From Alphaproteobacteria bacterium (lineage in GTDB: Bacteria; Myxococcota_A; UBA796; UBA2385): a stretch of DNA of 64,000 nucleotides. Position numbers and translations under genes: made by a program. This document shows positions 35,885 to 46,226 of this stretch, one piece after another. The first letter of the stretch is position 1. Every line of letters starts with the position of its first letter. Under the pieces are notes generated by a model. That model was not told the origin of the DNA. It made no database searches and saw nothing but the letters and a program-made list of their open reading frames with translations. The DNA is taken from assembly GCA_020632755.1 (NCBI GenBank), contig JACKEY010000005.1, forward strand, positions 310,001 to 374,000, written 5' to 3'.

Positions 35885-37279
35885 TCAGGGCCTGCGCAGG
35901 AGCACCTTGCCGCCGGCCTGCTGGACCTCGACCAGCCCCGCAGCGGCGGCCTGGTCCCGGAGCGGGTGGTCCGCGTCCATCACCGCGACGTCCACCAGGT
36001 CGAAGGTCAGCGGCCATGGGCCCTGCCAGCCGTAGGGGCGAGCGTCGTCGGGCTGGTGCAGGTTCTGCAGGTTCCACAGCACCGGGCGGCCGGCCAGCGC
36101 GGCGACGGTGTCGTGGTCGGCAGCGACGGCTTCCTCGGGGCCGACCGCTGCCACCAGCGGCAGCACCTCGGGCCGCCCCTCGGGCACGGGGATGCGCGGC
36201 CAGGCCAGGGCCGACAGCACGACGAGCGCGACGGCCCCGGTCAAGCCGCCGCCGATGCGCCGGGGCAGCTTCATGGCGCCGACCAGCATCGACGGCGCTG
36301 CGAAGGCCAGCCAGGACACATGGTAGTGGGCGCCGGGGCCCGAGAGCAGGGTCCACTCGCGGCTCTCGCGCGCGAGCTGGGCGAACAGGGGCAGGCCTGC
36401 GATCAGCGACTGGGGGGCCAGGAGCCCGAGCAGCACCCCCGAGCGGGCCGCGCGGCCCAGGTGCGTCAGGCGCGCCTCGACCGCGTCGGGCGGAAGCGAC
36501 AGCTCGCCGCCGAGCTTGCGCGGGTCGAAGTGGAAGAACATCTCGGGCTTGACGACGACCCACAGGCCGTAGGCGACGACAGCGGCGACGGCGACCGTGA
36601 GCCCGGTGCGCCAGCGCAGCGCGGCGCGGATCCGGGCGAGGAAGGGGCCGGTGGAGGGGAGGGGACCCCAGGGGAGGACGCAGAGGGCGAGGCCTGCGGG
36701 GAGGAGCAGGTAGCTGGCTTCTTCGCGGCCCGCCTGGGCCACCAGGGACCACAGCAGGGCCTGGCCGAGGCGATCCCGCCGCGCCGCCGCGAACACCCCG
36801 ACGATGCCGGGGAGGAACAGCGCGGACGGTCGGAAGTCGGCGGTCCCAACGGCCTGGAACGGGCTCAGGACCAGCAGGGACAGCGCGGCGACTGCCGCGG
36901 CCAGGACCGGCAGTCGCTGGCCGCGCTCGTGGGCCACGGTCTCGGCCAGCCGGAAGGCCGGCCACAGGGCGAGGGCGGTGAACAGGCCCTGGGCGTAGAG
37001 CAGCACCCGCTGGTCCGGCCACAGGGCATAGGCCGCGACGACCAGCGGCAGCACCAGGTGGGTGTGCACCATCGCGAAGAAACCCTGGGGCTCGAGCAGG
37101 AGCTCGCTCGCCCAGGGCCCCCCGGACGCCGCCGAGTGCACGATCTGCGTGAAGAAGGCGAGATCCTGGCCCCACTGTGGGGCCAGCACCGCGGCGTCGT
37201 GGGCGTTGCGGGCGCCCAGCCACAGCCCACCGGCCAGCACGAGGCCGAGGGGCAGGACCAGGGGCGCCCGCTGCTGCAC
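35885..37279 (-). CDS. DUF2079-like polytopic membrane protein
   Basis: The protein of about 464 residues has ten or more hydrophobic helices (LVLPLGLVLAGGLWLGA, VLAAAVAALSLLVLSPF, TVAVAAVVAYGLWVVV). The pattern resembles DUF2079 proteins: a FFAMVHTHLVLP loop, GREEASYLLLPAGL, and a C-terminal soluble part with NLQNLHQPDDARPYGW. The family resembles glycosyltransferase-like membrane proteins; the substrate is unknown. GTG 37279 is chosen. A CTG at 37288 overlapping the proS stop (CTGA) is the alternative and would couple the two genes. Confidence 0.75.
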   Translation of the reverse strand: MQQRAPLVLPLGLVLAGGLWLGARNAHDAAVLAPQWGQDLAFFTQIVHSAASGGPWASELLLEPQGFFAMVHTHLVLPLVVAAYALWPDQRVLLYAQGLFTALALWPAFRLAETVAHERGQRLPVLAAAVAALSLLVLSPFQAVGTADFRPSALFLPGIVGVFAAARRDRLGQALLWSLVAQAGREEASYLLLPAGLALCVLPWGPLPSTGPFLARIRAALRWRTGLTVAVAAVVAYGLWVVVKPEMFFHFDPRKLGGELSLPPDAVEARLTHLGRAARSGVLLGLLAPQSLIAGLPLFAQLARESREWTLLSGPGAHYHVSWLAFAAPSMLVGAMKLPRRIGGGLTGAVALVVLSALAWPRIPVPEGRPEVLPLVAAVGPEEAVAADHDTVAALAGRPVLWNLQNLHQPDDARPYGWQGPWPLTFDLVDVAVMDADHPLRDQAAAAGLVEVQQAGGKVLLRRP

Positions 37280-37284
37280 CTGGG

Positions 37285-38760
37285 TCAGTAGGCCCGGGCG
37301 AACAGCGCCATGTGGGTGGCGGGCTCGCCGGAGTAGAAGCAGGTCCGCCCGGCGGCGGCGTCCTGGCCTTGCAGCGGGTAGCACCGGATGGTCGCCTTGC
37401 AGTCGGCCTTGATGGCGGCTTCGTTGTCGGCGTCGTCCTTCCACGGCACCAGGTAGAAGCCGGGCTGCGACTCCAGGCCCGCCTTGAGCGCGTCGTAGCT
37501 GTCGACCTCGAAGGTGGCGGCGTCGCGGCGGGCGACGGCCGCGTCGAGCAGCGCCTGCTGCATGCCGTCGAGCACCTCGGCGACCTTGTCGGCCAGCCCG
37601 TCGTCGACGTCCAGGCCGAACTTGCCGTCCTGGGTGCGGAGCTTGCTGAACACGGCGCTGTTCTCGACGTCGCGGGGCCCGATCTCGAGCCGCAGGGGCA
37701 CGCCCTTGCGCTCCCACTCGAAGTACTTGGCGCCGGGCTTCATGTTGTCCCGGTCGTCGACGTGCACCCGGAAGCGCCGGCCCAGCAGGCCCCGGACCTT
37801 GCCGACGAAGTCCATGACCATGTCGCGCTTGTCGGCGCGGTAGATCGGCACGATGACGATCTGGATGGGCGCCACGCGGGGCGGCAGCACCAGGCCGGCA
37901 TCGTCGCTGTGGGTCATGATCAGCGCGCCGACCAGGCGGGTGGACACGCCCCAGCTGGTCGCCCACACGTGCTCGAGGTCGCCGTCGCTGTTCTGGAAGG
38001 TGACGTCGAAGGCGCGGGCGAAGTTCTGGCCCAGGAAGTGGCTGGTGCCGCACTGAAGGGCCCAGCCGTTCTGCATCAGGCCTTCGATGGTGTAGGTGTC
38101 GACGGCGCCGGCGAAGCGCTCGCTGGCGGTCTTCACGCCGGTGCGCACCGGCACGGCCAGGGTCTCCCAGCAGAAGTCCCGGTAGACCTGCAGCATGCGC
38201 TGGGCCTCTTCTTCGGCCTCGGTGCGGGTGGCGTGGGCCGTGTGGCCCTCCTGCCACAGGAACTCGGCCGTGCGCAGGAAGGGTCGGGTCCGCATCTCCC
38301 AGCGCACGACGTTGGCCCACTGGTTGATGAGCAGGGGCAGGTCGCGCCAGCTGCTGATCCAGCGGCCGTACATGTGCCAGATGATGGTCTCGCTGGTCGG
38401 GCGCACGACCAGGGGCTCTTCGAGCTGGGCGGCGGGATCGGGGATCACGCCGTCGGGGGTGGCCTTGAGGCGGTGGTGGGTGACCACGGCGCACTCCTTG
38501 GCGAAGCCCTCGACGTGTTCCGCTTCCTTGCTCAGGAAGGACTGGGGGATGAACAGCGGGAAGTAGGCGTTGACGTGGCCGGTGGCCTTGAAGCGCGCGT
38601 CCAGGTCGTCCTTGATCGCCTCCCACACCGCGTAGCCGTGCGGCTTGAGCACCATGCAGCCGCGGACGGGGGAGCTGTCGACCAGGTCGGCGTGGGCGAT
38701 GACGTCGAGGTACCAGCGACTGTAGTCCTGGTCCCGGGGCGTGATGGGCTGCTTGGACAT
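37285..38760 (-). CDS. proS: Prolyl-tRNA synthetase, type 3 (archaeal/eukaryotic style)
   Basis: The 491-residue enzyme lacks the bacterial insertion domain and shows class II motifs. These are the VRPTSETIIWHMYGRWI region, LLINQWANVVRWEMRTRPFLR (motif 2, in two parts) and CGTSHFLGQNFARAF. It charges tRNA-Pro. The C-terminus ends in ALFARAY, as expected for this form. The ATG follows GGAGAGCCC. It is divergent from tkt and may be coupled to the DUF2079-like gene downstream. Confidence 0.96.
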   Translation of the reverse strand: MSKQPITPRDQDYSRWYLDVIAHADLVDSSPVRGCMVLKPHGYAVWEAIKDDLDARFKATGHVNAYFPLFIPQSFLSKEAEHVEGFAKECAVVTHHRLKATPDGVIPDPAAQLEEPLVVRPTSETIIWHMYGRWISSWRDLPLLINQWANVVRWEMRTRPFLRTAEFLWQEGHTAHATRTEAEEEAQRMLQVYRDFCWETLAVPVRTGVKTASERFAGAVDTYTIEGLMQNGWALQCGTSHFLGQNFARAFDVTFQNSDGDLEHVWATSWGVSTRLVGALIMTHSDDAGLVLPPRVAPIQIVIVPIYRADKRDMVMDFVGKVRGLLGRRFRVHVDDRDNMKPGAKYFEWERKGVPLRLEIGPRDVENSAVFSKLRTQDGKFGLDVDDGLADKVAEVLDGMQQALLDAAVARRDAATFEVDSYDALKAGLESQPGFYLVPWKDDADNEAAIKADCKATIRCYPLQGQDAAAGRTCFYSGEPATHMALFARAY

Positions 38761-38837
38761 GGGCTCTCCAGCGGGCGCGCGAGCGGGTCGCGCCGGGTAA
38801 CACGGTCGGCTAAGCAGGCCGCCTCCCCGGAGCACCC

Positions 38838-40829
38838 GTGAGCCCCCTCCCGCCTGCCGACCCCGCCCTGCTCGCTGCCACCGCCCGGACCATCCGGGGA
38901 CTGTCGATGGACGCCGTCCAGGCGGCCGACAGCGGCCACCCCGGCGCCCCGATGGGCATGGCCGAGATGGCCACCGTGCTGTGGACGCGCGTGCTCCGCT
39001 ACGACCCCGCTGACGCCGACTGGCCCGACCGCGACCGGGTCGTGCTCAGCAACGGCCACGCCTCGATGCTGCTCTACAGCATCCTGCACCTCGCGGGCGT
39101 GCGCTCCGCCACCCTGCCGGCGCTCACCCTCGACCACCTGCGGAACTTCCGGCAGCTGCACAGCCCGACGGCCGGTCACCCCGAGTACGGGCACGTCGCC
39201 GGCGTCGAGACCACCACCGGTCCGCTGGGCCAGGGCATCGCCAACGGTGTGGGCATGGCCCTGGCCGAAGCCTGGCTGCGGGAGCGGTTCGGCGCCGACC
39301 TGGTCGACCACCACACCTGGGTGTTCGTCGGTGACGGCTGCCTGATGGAAGGCATCAGCCAGGAAGCCATCTCGACCGCGGGCCACCTGGGCCTCGGCCG
39401 GCTCAACGTCCTCTACGACGACAACCGGATCACCATCGACGGCGCCACGGACCTCTCCTTCTCCGAAGACCAGACCGCGCGCTTCCGGGCCAGCGGCTGG
39501 GAGGTCCTGAGCGTGGACGGTCACGACGCGGCTGCCCTCGAGCAGGCCATGCTCGCCGCCCGCGCCCAGCAGGAACGGCCCACGCTGATCCGCTGCCGGA
39601 CCACCATCGGCAAGGGCTCGCCGGCCAAGGCCGGGACCAGCGACAGCCATGGCGCGCCGCTCGGCGCCGACGAGATCGTGCGCAGCAAGCAGCAGCTGGG
39701 CCTGGACCCTGCCGAGCACTTCGCCGTGCCTGCCGACGTCACGGGCTTCGTGCGCGGTCGGGACGCCGAGCGCGCTGCCACGCGGGAAGCGTGGCAGGAA
39801 CGGCTGGCCGCCAGCGAGCACGGTGACGACTTCGCCCGCTACCACAGCGCCCCGGACCTGGGCGCGGTCCAGTGGCCGTCCTTCGAGGTCGGCACCAACT
39901 TGGCGACCCGCAAGTCCAGCGGCGCGGTCCTCAACGCCATCGCCGCCCAGGTGCCCCAGCTGCTCGGCGGCTCGGCCGATCTCGCCGGCAGCAACGGCAG
40001 CCTGCTCAAGGGCTTCGACTACGTCCAGGCCGGCGCGATGGGGGGCCGCAACCTGGCCTTCGGCGTCCGCGAGCACGCCATGGGCGCGATCTGCAACGGC
40101 CTGGCCCTGCACGGCGGCGTGCAGCCCTACTGCGCCACCTTCCTGGTCTTCCACGACTACATGCGGCCCAGCGTGCGGCTGGCCTCGCTCATGGGCCTGC
40201 CGGTGGTCTACGTGTACACCCACGACTCCGTGTTCGTGGGCGAAGACGGCCCGACCCACCAGCCCATCGAGCAGCTGATGGCGATGCGGACCATCCCGGG
40301 GCTGCGGGTGATGCGTCCCGCGGACGCCGCCGAGTCCGCCGCCGCCTGGAAGCTCGCGCTCGAGCGCACCGACGGGCCGACGGCCCTGGCCCTGACCCGC
40401 CAGGGCCTGCCGGTCCTGGACCGCGGTCCGGGCAAGCTCGCCTCTGCCGACCAGGCCGCCCAGGGCGCCTACGTGCTGTCGCCCGCCGCCGGCGCCGCCC
40501 GGGCGTGCATCGTCGCGACGGGCTCCGAGGTGCCGCTCGCGCTGGACGCCCAGGCCCGCCTGGCCGCCGACGGCGTGCCCGTGCAGGTCGTGTCGATGCC
40601 CTGCTGGGAGCTGTTCGAGGAACAGGACGCCTCCGTCCAGGACGCCGTGCTGCCCCCCGGGCTGCCCACGGTCTCGGTCGAAGCCGGCATCACCTTCGGC
40701 TGGTCGCGCTGGGCCGACGCCCACGTCGGCATCGACCGGTTCGGGGCGTCCGCCCCGGGCGCGAAGGTCGCGGCCTACCTGGGGCTGACCGCCGACGCCG
40801 TGGTGGGCGCGGTCCGCGGCCTGCTCTAG
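38838..40829 (+). CDS. tkt: Transketolase
   Basis: The 663-residue thiamine-diphosphate enzyme of the pentose phosphate pathway has the family marks: ADSGHPGAPMGMA, the TPP site GDGCLMEGISQEA with the following NRITIDG, and the pyrimidine-domain motifs GVREHAMGAICNG and GEDGPTHQPIEQ. It starts with GTG 38838. One base separates it from the PBP1b-type gene downstream. Confidence 0.96.
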   Translation: MSPLPPADPALLAATARTIRGLSMDAVQAADSGHPGAPMGMAEMATVLWTRVLRYDPADADWPDRDRVVLSNGHASMLLYSILHLAGVRSATLPALTLDHLRNFRQLHSPTAGHPEYGHVAGVETTTGPLGQGIANGVGMALAEAWLRERFGADLVDHHTWVFVGDGCLMEGISQEAISTAGHLGLGRLNVLYDDNRITIDGATDLSFSEDQTARFRASGWEVLSVDGHDAAALEQAMLAARAQQERPTLIRCRTTIGKGSPAKAGTSDSHGAPLGADEIVRSKQQLGLDPAEHFAVPADVTGFVRGRDAERAATREAWQERLAASEHGDDFARYHSAPDLGAVQWPSFEVGTNLATRKSSGAVLNAIAAQVPQLLGGSADLAGSNGSLLKGFDYVQAGAMGGRNLAFGVREHAMGAICNGLALHGGVQPYCATFLVFHDYMRPSVRLASLMGLPVVYVYTHDSVFVGEDGPTHQPIEQLMAMRTIPGLRVMRPADAAESAAAWKLALERTDGPTALALTRQGLPVLDRGPGKLASADQAAQGAYVLSPAAGAARACIVATGSEVPLALDAQARLAADGVPVQVVSMPCWELFEEQDASVQDAVLPPGLPTVSVEAGITFGWSRWADAHVGIDRFGASAPGAKVAAYLGLTADAVVGAVRGLL

Positions 40830-40830
40830 G

Positions 40831-43404
40831 GTGGCCGGCCGGCAGCCGAGCGGTCCCTCCCGGCGCAGCTCGGGCCGGGGCGCTGGCGGCGGCGGGCCGT
40901 CCAGCAAGGGGCGCGGTGGCAAGGCGCCGGTCCGCCGTCGGTCGAGTGGCGGCGGCGGCAAGAAGGGCGGCGCGGTCACCACCTGGCTGCGCACGGCCGG
41001 CATCCTGCTGAAGCAGGGGGCCCGCTGGCTGGCCATCCGGCTGCTGGCGCTGTCGGTCGGCGTGGCGCTGGGCGTGGCCGCGGTCGGCGGCATCCTGTAC
41101 CGCCAGGCCCTGTCGGATGTCGACGGGCTGCTGGAGCAGCCGGTCTGGACGCAGAGCGGGCGGGTGCTGTCCGCGCCGATGGAGATCTGGCCCGGCCTGA
41201 CGCTGGACGCCGAGTCGCTGGCCGGGGACCTGTCCCGCGCCGGCTACGCGCGGGTCGCGACGGTGGACAAGCCGGGCGACTTCTCGGTCCACGACGGGCA
41301 GGTCATCGTCGACGTGCCTGCGGCCGCGGGGCCGGGCTGGAAGGTGGACGCGGCGCGGGTCACCGTCACCTTCCGCGACGGGCGGGTGGCGCTTGCGGGG
41401 GGCAAGCAGCGCGCCCGCTTCGCGCCGGTCGAGCTGGCCGGCGTGCGGGGTCCGGACAACGAGGCCCGGCGTCCGGTCGGCCTGGACGAGATCCCCGACC
41501 ACGTCGAAGACGCCGTGCTCGCGATGGAGGACGCCCGGTTCCGCGAGCACGAGGGGCTCGATCCCCTGGGGATCGTGCGGGCGTTGCTGGTCAACGCCGT
41601 GGCCGGCCGCACTGTCCAGGGTGGGTCGACGCTGACCCAGCAGACGGTGAAGAACCTGTTCCTGAGCAGTGAGCGGTCCTACGAGCGCAAGGCCCGGGAA
41701 GCAGTGCTGGCCCTGGCCTTGGAGCAGCGGCGCAGCAAGGACCAGATCCTCGAGCTCTACCTGAACGAGATCTACCTGGGCCAGGCCGGCAGCGCGGGCA
41801 TCTGCGGCGTGGACCAGGCCGCGCGGGCCTTCTTCGGCAAGCCCGCCTCCCGGCTGGATCTCGGCGAAGCCGCCACGATCGCGGGCGTGATCTCGGCCCC
41901 GAATCGCTACTCGCCCCTGCGCCACCCCGAGGCCGCCCTGGAGCGCCGGGACATCGCGCTGCAGCGCATGGCCGAGGTCGGCTTCGTCACCCAGGCCGAA
42001 GCCGACGCCGCCATCGCCATCCCGCTGCAGGTGCACGGCACCGTCGGCAGCCGACAGGCCCCCTGGGTGGTGGACGCCGTGGTGGACGAGGTCGAAGACG
42101 CCGTGGGCCAGGGCGCCATCGCCGGCCAGGGGCTCGAGGTGGTGACCACCATCCAGCCGGCCCTGCAGCGCCTGGCCGAGCAGGCCGTCGCCGACGCCGC
42201 GGCCGAGCTTGACGCGGACCACCCCGACGTGGCCGGAGCCGAGATCGCCCTGGTGGCCGTGCGCGTGTCCGACGGCGCGATCGTCGCCCTGGTCGGCGGG
42301 CGGGACTACGGCCGCAGCCAGTTCGACCGGGCTCGGGCCGGCCGTCGCCAGGTCGGGTCCACGGTCAAGCCGCTGACCTGGTTGTTCGCCTTCGACACCG
42401 ACGACGGCATCGGCCCCGCCACCGTGGTCCAGGACGAGCCCCTCGAGCGCGTCGTGGACGGCAAGGCCTGGACCCCCAAGAACTACGACGGCCAGTACAA
42501 GGGCCCGCTCAGCATGCGGCAGGCGCTTGTCGAGAGCCGCAACGTGCCCGCCGTGCTGGTGGCCGAGCGGGTGGGCATGGGCGCGCTCGCGGTGCACTGG
42601 CGCGATGCCGGGCTGTCGACCGCCACCGACTGGCCTTCGGCGGCGCTGGGTTCCTTCGGCGCCACCCCCGTCGAGCTCGCGTCCGCCTACACCGCCTTCC
42701 CCTCCGGCGGGGTCGTGGCGGCGCCCCACCTGCTGCTGTCGGCCGCCGATCCCCAGGGCAACGCCGTCGTCCCCCCCGGCAAGCCCATGCGCCGCCGGGT
42801 GGCCGACGAGCAGGCCGCCTTCCTCGCCGCGGACGTGCTGCGCGACGTCGTGGCCCGCGGCACCGGCAAGGGCGCGGCCCGCTACGGCGTGCGCGGACCG
42901 GTGGGCGGCAAGACCGGCACCACCGACGACGGCAACGACGCCTGGTTCGCGGGCTTCACCGACGAGCTCGCCGTGGCCGTCTGGGTGGGCTTCGACAAGG
43001 GCCGCGCCCTGGGCCTGACGGGCGGGCGGGCGGCACTGCCGGCCTGGGCCCGGTTCGTGGCCGCCTCGGGCACCATGGACGGCACGGTGACGGTGCCTGC
43101 GGGCCTGGAGCGGGTCGAGGTCTGCGTGGAGACCGGCGCGCCCCCGTGCGGCGGGCCGCTCGATGCGCCCTGCCAGGAGGTCACCGAAGACTGGTTCCGG
43201 GAAGGCCGGGCTCCCGCCTGTGGGGCCGAGGTCGGAGGTGGCCGGCTGGGGCTCATCGAGCGCCTGCGCCGCAAGCTCGGGGACGGGGGAGGAGAAGCCG
43301 TCCCCGACCAGGAGGCGGCCAGAGGCGACGCCCCGGAGGACGACTCCCAGGGCGACGGCGGCACCGAGAAGCGCAAGGGCCTGTTCCGGCGCCGCGACCG
43401 CTGA
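40831..43404 (+). CDS. mrcB: Class A penicillin-binding protein, PBP1b type
   Basis: The 857-residue bifunctional peptidoglycan synthase has a basic Gly/Ser/Arg-rich cytoplasmic tail, one membrane helix (LALSVGVALGVAAVGGILY) and a UB2H-like domain (SGRVLSAPMEIWPGL, then GYARVATVDKPGDF). A glycosyltransferase-51 domain (MEDARFREHEG, E233; GGSTLTQQTVKN) follows. The transpeptidase has STVK (S510) and KTGT (K694). The tail has Cys-containing C-terminal motifs and ends in charged residues. It starts with GTG one base after tkt. A PBP1A-type enzyme is encoded at 2176-5754, so both classes are present. Confidence 0.95.
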   Translation: MAGRQPSGPSRRSSGRGAGGGGPSSKGRGGKAPVRRRSSGGGGKKGGAVTTWLRTAGILLKQGARWLAIRLLALSVGVALGVAAVGGILYRQALSDVDGLLEQPVWTQSGRVLSAPMEIWPGLTLDAESLAGDLSRAGYARVATVDKPGDFSVHDGQVIVDVPAAAGPGWKVDAARVTVTFRDGRVALAGGKQRARFAPVELAGVRGPDNEARRPVGLDEIPDHVEDAVLAMEDARFREHEGLDPLGIVRALLVNAVAGRTVQGGSTLTQQTVKNLFLSSERSYERKAREAVLALALEQRRSKDQILELYLNEIYLGQAGSAGICGVDQAARAFFGKPASRLDLGEAATIAGVISAPNRYSPLRHPEAALERRDIALQRMAEVGFVTQAEADAAIAIPLQVHGTVGSRQAPWVVDAVVDEVEDAVGQGAIAGQGLEVVTTIQPALQRLAEQAVADAAAELDADHPDVAGAEIALVAVRVSDGAIVALVGGRDYGRSQFDRARAGRRQVGSTVKPLTWLFAFDTDDGIGPATVVQDEPLERVVDGKAWTPKNYDGQYKGPLSMRQALVESRNVPAVLVAERVGMGALAVHWRDAGLSTATDWPSAALGSFGATPVELASAYTAFPSGGVVAAPHLLLSAADPQGNAVVPPGKPMRRRVADEQAAFLAADVLRDVVARGTGKGAARYGVRGPVGGKTGTTDDGNDAWFAGFTDELAVAVWVGFDKGRALGLTGGRAALPAWARFVAASGTMDGTVTVPAGLERVEVCVETGAPPCGGPLDAPCQEVTEDWFREGRAPACGAEVGGGRLGLIERLRRKLGDGGGEAVPDQEAARGDAPEDDSQGDGGTEKRKGLFRRRDR

Positions 43405-43428
43405 GCGCTCGGTCGCCCCCCCGTCGGC

Positions 43429-43791
43429 TCAGCCGCCCAGCAGGCGAGCGAGGCCGACCAGCAGCGGGATCCACAGCACGGCGGCGACCAGGCCCGCGAC
43501 CATGGTGAGCCCCTCCGCCGGCGTGCTGCGCGGCGGCCACGCGGCTTCGCCCTGGGTGGCGTCGACCACGCTCTCGCTGACCAGCACCAGCCCGCAGTCC
43601 GGGCAGGCGTAGCCGAAGCCGTAGCGGGCCTTGCAGCCCGGACAGGCCAGCGCCTCACCGACGGGGTCGGTTCCGCCGGCCCGTGCCCACGCCGCCTCGA
43701 GGCGCTCCGCCTGGCGGCTTCGGCCACCGCCGGACCGTGCGCTCTCCTGCAGCGCCTTGCCCAGTGCCCATGCGCCGAAGCCGAGTCCCAT
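43429..43791 (-). CDS. Small zinc-ribbon membrane protein
   Basis: The 120-residue protein has a basic N-terminal region, a zinc ribbon (CPGCKARYGFGYACPDCG) and one C-terminal membrane helix (MVAGLVAAVLWIPLLVGLARLL). It resembles small zinc-ribbon membrane proteins of unknown role. It is convergent with the PBP1b-type gene and starts at ATG 43791. Confidence 0.75.
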   Translation of the reverse strand: MGLGFGAWALGKALQESARSGGGRSRQAERLEAAWARAGGTDPVGEALACPGCKARYGFGYACPDCGLVLVSESVVDATQGEAAWPPRSTPAEGLTMVAGLVAAVLWIPLLVGLARLLGG

Positions 43792-43878
43792 GTCCTCCTC
43801 CCGTGGTGGGGAGGGGGATACGGGGCTCGGCTCCGCGGTTCTTGCACGAAATCGGCCGGGGCCGATCCGATTCCGGGC

Positions 43879-44793
<915 letters not shown>

Positions 44794-44849
44794 GCTGTGG
44801 GCGGTAACCCGGCAGCAGGCGCGCTGCGGGCCGCCAGAGGGCCCGCCCG

Positions 44850-46226
44850 GTGCAGAGCTCCCCCCACAGCACCCCCGCTCCGGCCCGGAGCTGGCGGGAG
44901 GAGCTCGCTGTCCAGCGGCGGCTGATCGTGCCGGTCGTGGTCGGCAACCTGGCCAGCATGGGCATGGGGGTCGTCGACACCGTGATGGTCGGCGACTTCG
45001 GCGGCGATGCGCTGGGCGGCGTGGCCCTGGCGGTGCTGTGGGCCTTCGGCGTGGCGACCATCCCGCGGGCCGCCGCCAAGGGCATCGATCCCATCGTGTC
45101 GCAGGCCTTCGGAGCGGGCGAGCGGCACGCCGCGGGTGCTGCCCTGGTCCAGGGGCTGGTGCTGGCCGCGGCCATGTCCCTGCCGGTCGCGCTGCTGCAC
45201 CTGGTGGCGGCGCCCGGACTCGCCTTGCTCGGGCAGCCCGCCGGTCTGCTGCCGCTGGCCGGTGACTACGCCGCCGTGATGGCGCTCGGCGTGCCGGCGA
45301 TGCTGGGCTTCGTCGTGCTCCGCCAGTTCCTGCTCGGGCTCGGGGTGGCCCGGCCGTCGACGGTGGCCGTGCTGGTGGGCAACGCGCTCAACGTGGGGCT
45401 GAACCTGCTGCTGATGCACGGGCTCGGTCCCTGGCCGGGGCTCGGGCCGATCGGCTGCGCGTGGTCCAGCGTGGTGGGCCAGGTCGCCATGCTGGCCCTG
45501 CTGGTCTGGCTGACGCGGCGAGAGCTGGCGGCGTGGTGGCCCGCGGATGCGCTGGCGGCGGCCCGGGATCTGGCGGGCATCGGTCGACAAGCCGCGCTGG
45601 GCCTGCCGATCGGCGTGCAGGCCGCCGTCGAGGTCTGGGGCTTCCAGGCCGCGGGCCTGATGGTCGGCTGGCTGGGCGAGACCGCCGTCGCCGCCCACAC
45701 GGTCGCCATGAACCTGGCGACCCTGTCCTTCATGACGCCCCTGGGCATCGGCGCGGCGGCGTCCACCCGGATCGGAAACCTGCTCGGCGCCGGCCGCCCG
45801 TGGGGCCGGGCCGCCGCGGTCGCCATGGTCAGCGGCGCCGTCGTGATGGGCCTGTCTGCCGCGCTCTTCTCGCTCCTGCCGGGGCCCCTGGCGCGCGTCT
45901 ACACCGACGACGCGGCGGTCGTGGCCCTGGCGGTGACGGTGCTGCCGGTCGCCGGCGCCTTCCAGCTGTTCGACGGCGTCCAGGTGGTGGGGCTCGGCGT
46001 GCTGCGCGGCCTGTCGGACGTGCGGGTGCCGGTGCTGGTGAACGTGGTGGCCTTCTGGACGGTCGGCCTGCCGCTCGGGTGGTGGCTCGCCTTTCGGGCC
46101 GGGTTCGGCGTGCCCGGCATGTGGGGCGGGTTGATGGCGGCGCTGGTGTGCGTGTCCGTGGCCGTCTCCCTCCGCATCCTGTGGCAGCACCGTCGCGCCG
46201 TGGGGCCGCGGTCCTCTGTTCAGTAG
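44850..46226 (+). CDS. MATE-family efflux transporter (NorM/DinF-like)
   Basis: The 458-residue protein has about twelve hydrophobic helices and MATE landmarks: LIVPVVVGNLASMGMGVVDTVMVGD at the N-terminus (in two parts), the LPIGVQAAVEVWGFQAAGLMVGWLG repeat start, and IGAAASTRIGNLLGAG. It would export cationic drugs or metabolites using proton or sodium gradients. Start is GTG 44850. Its last seven bases overlap the stop of the convergent phosphoesterase. Confidence 0.92.
   Translation: MQSSPHSTPAPARSWREELAVQRRLIVPVVVGNLASMGMGVVDTVMVGDFGGDALGGVALAVLWAFGVATIPRAAAKGIDPIVSQAFGAGERHAAGAALVQGLVLAAAMSLPVALLHLVAAPGLALLGQPAGLLPLAGDYAAVMALGVPAMLGFVVLRQFLLGLGVARPSTVAVLVGNALNVGLNLLLMHGLGPWPGLGPIGCAWSSVVGQVAMLALLVWLTRRELAAWWPADALAAARDLAGIGRQAALGLPIGVQAAVEVWGFQAAGLMVGWLGETAVAAHTVAMNLATLSFMTPLGIGAAASTRIGNLLGAGRPWGRAAAVAMVSGAVVMGLSAALFSLLPGPLARVYTDDAAVVALAVTVLPVAGAFQLFDGVQVVGLGVLRGLSDVRVPVLVNVVAFWTVGLPLGWWLAFRAGFGVPGMWGGLMAALVCVSVAVSLRILWQHRRAVGPRSSVQ

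Noticed and set aside
38532..41093. A minus-strand frame of about 850 codons opposite tkt and the PBP1b-type gene
   Set aside because: It is a shadow of two well-supported plus-strand genes and carries no recognisable domain.
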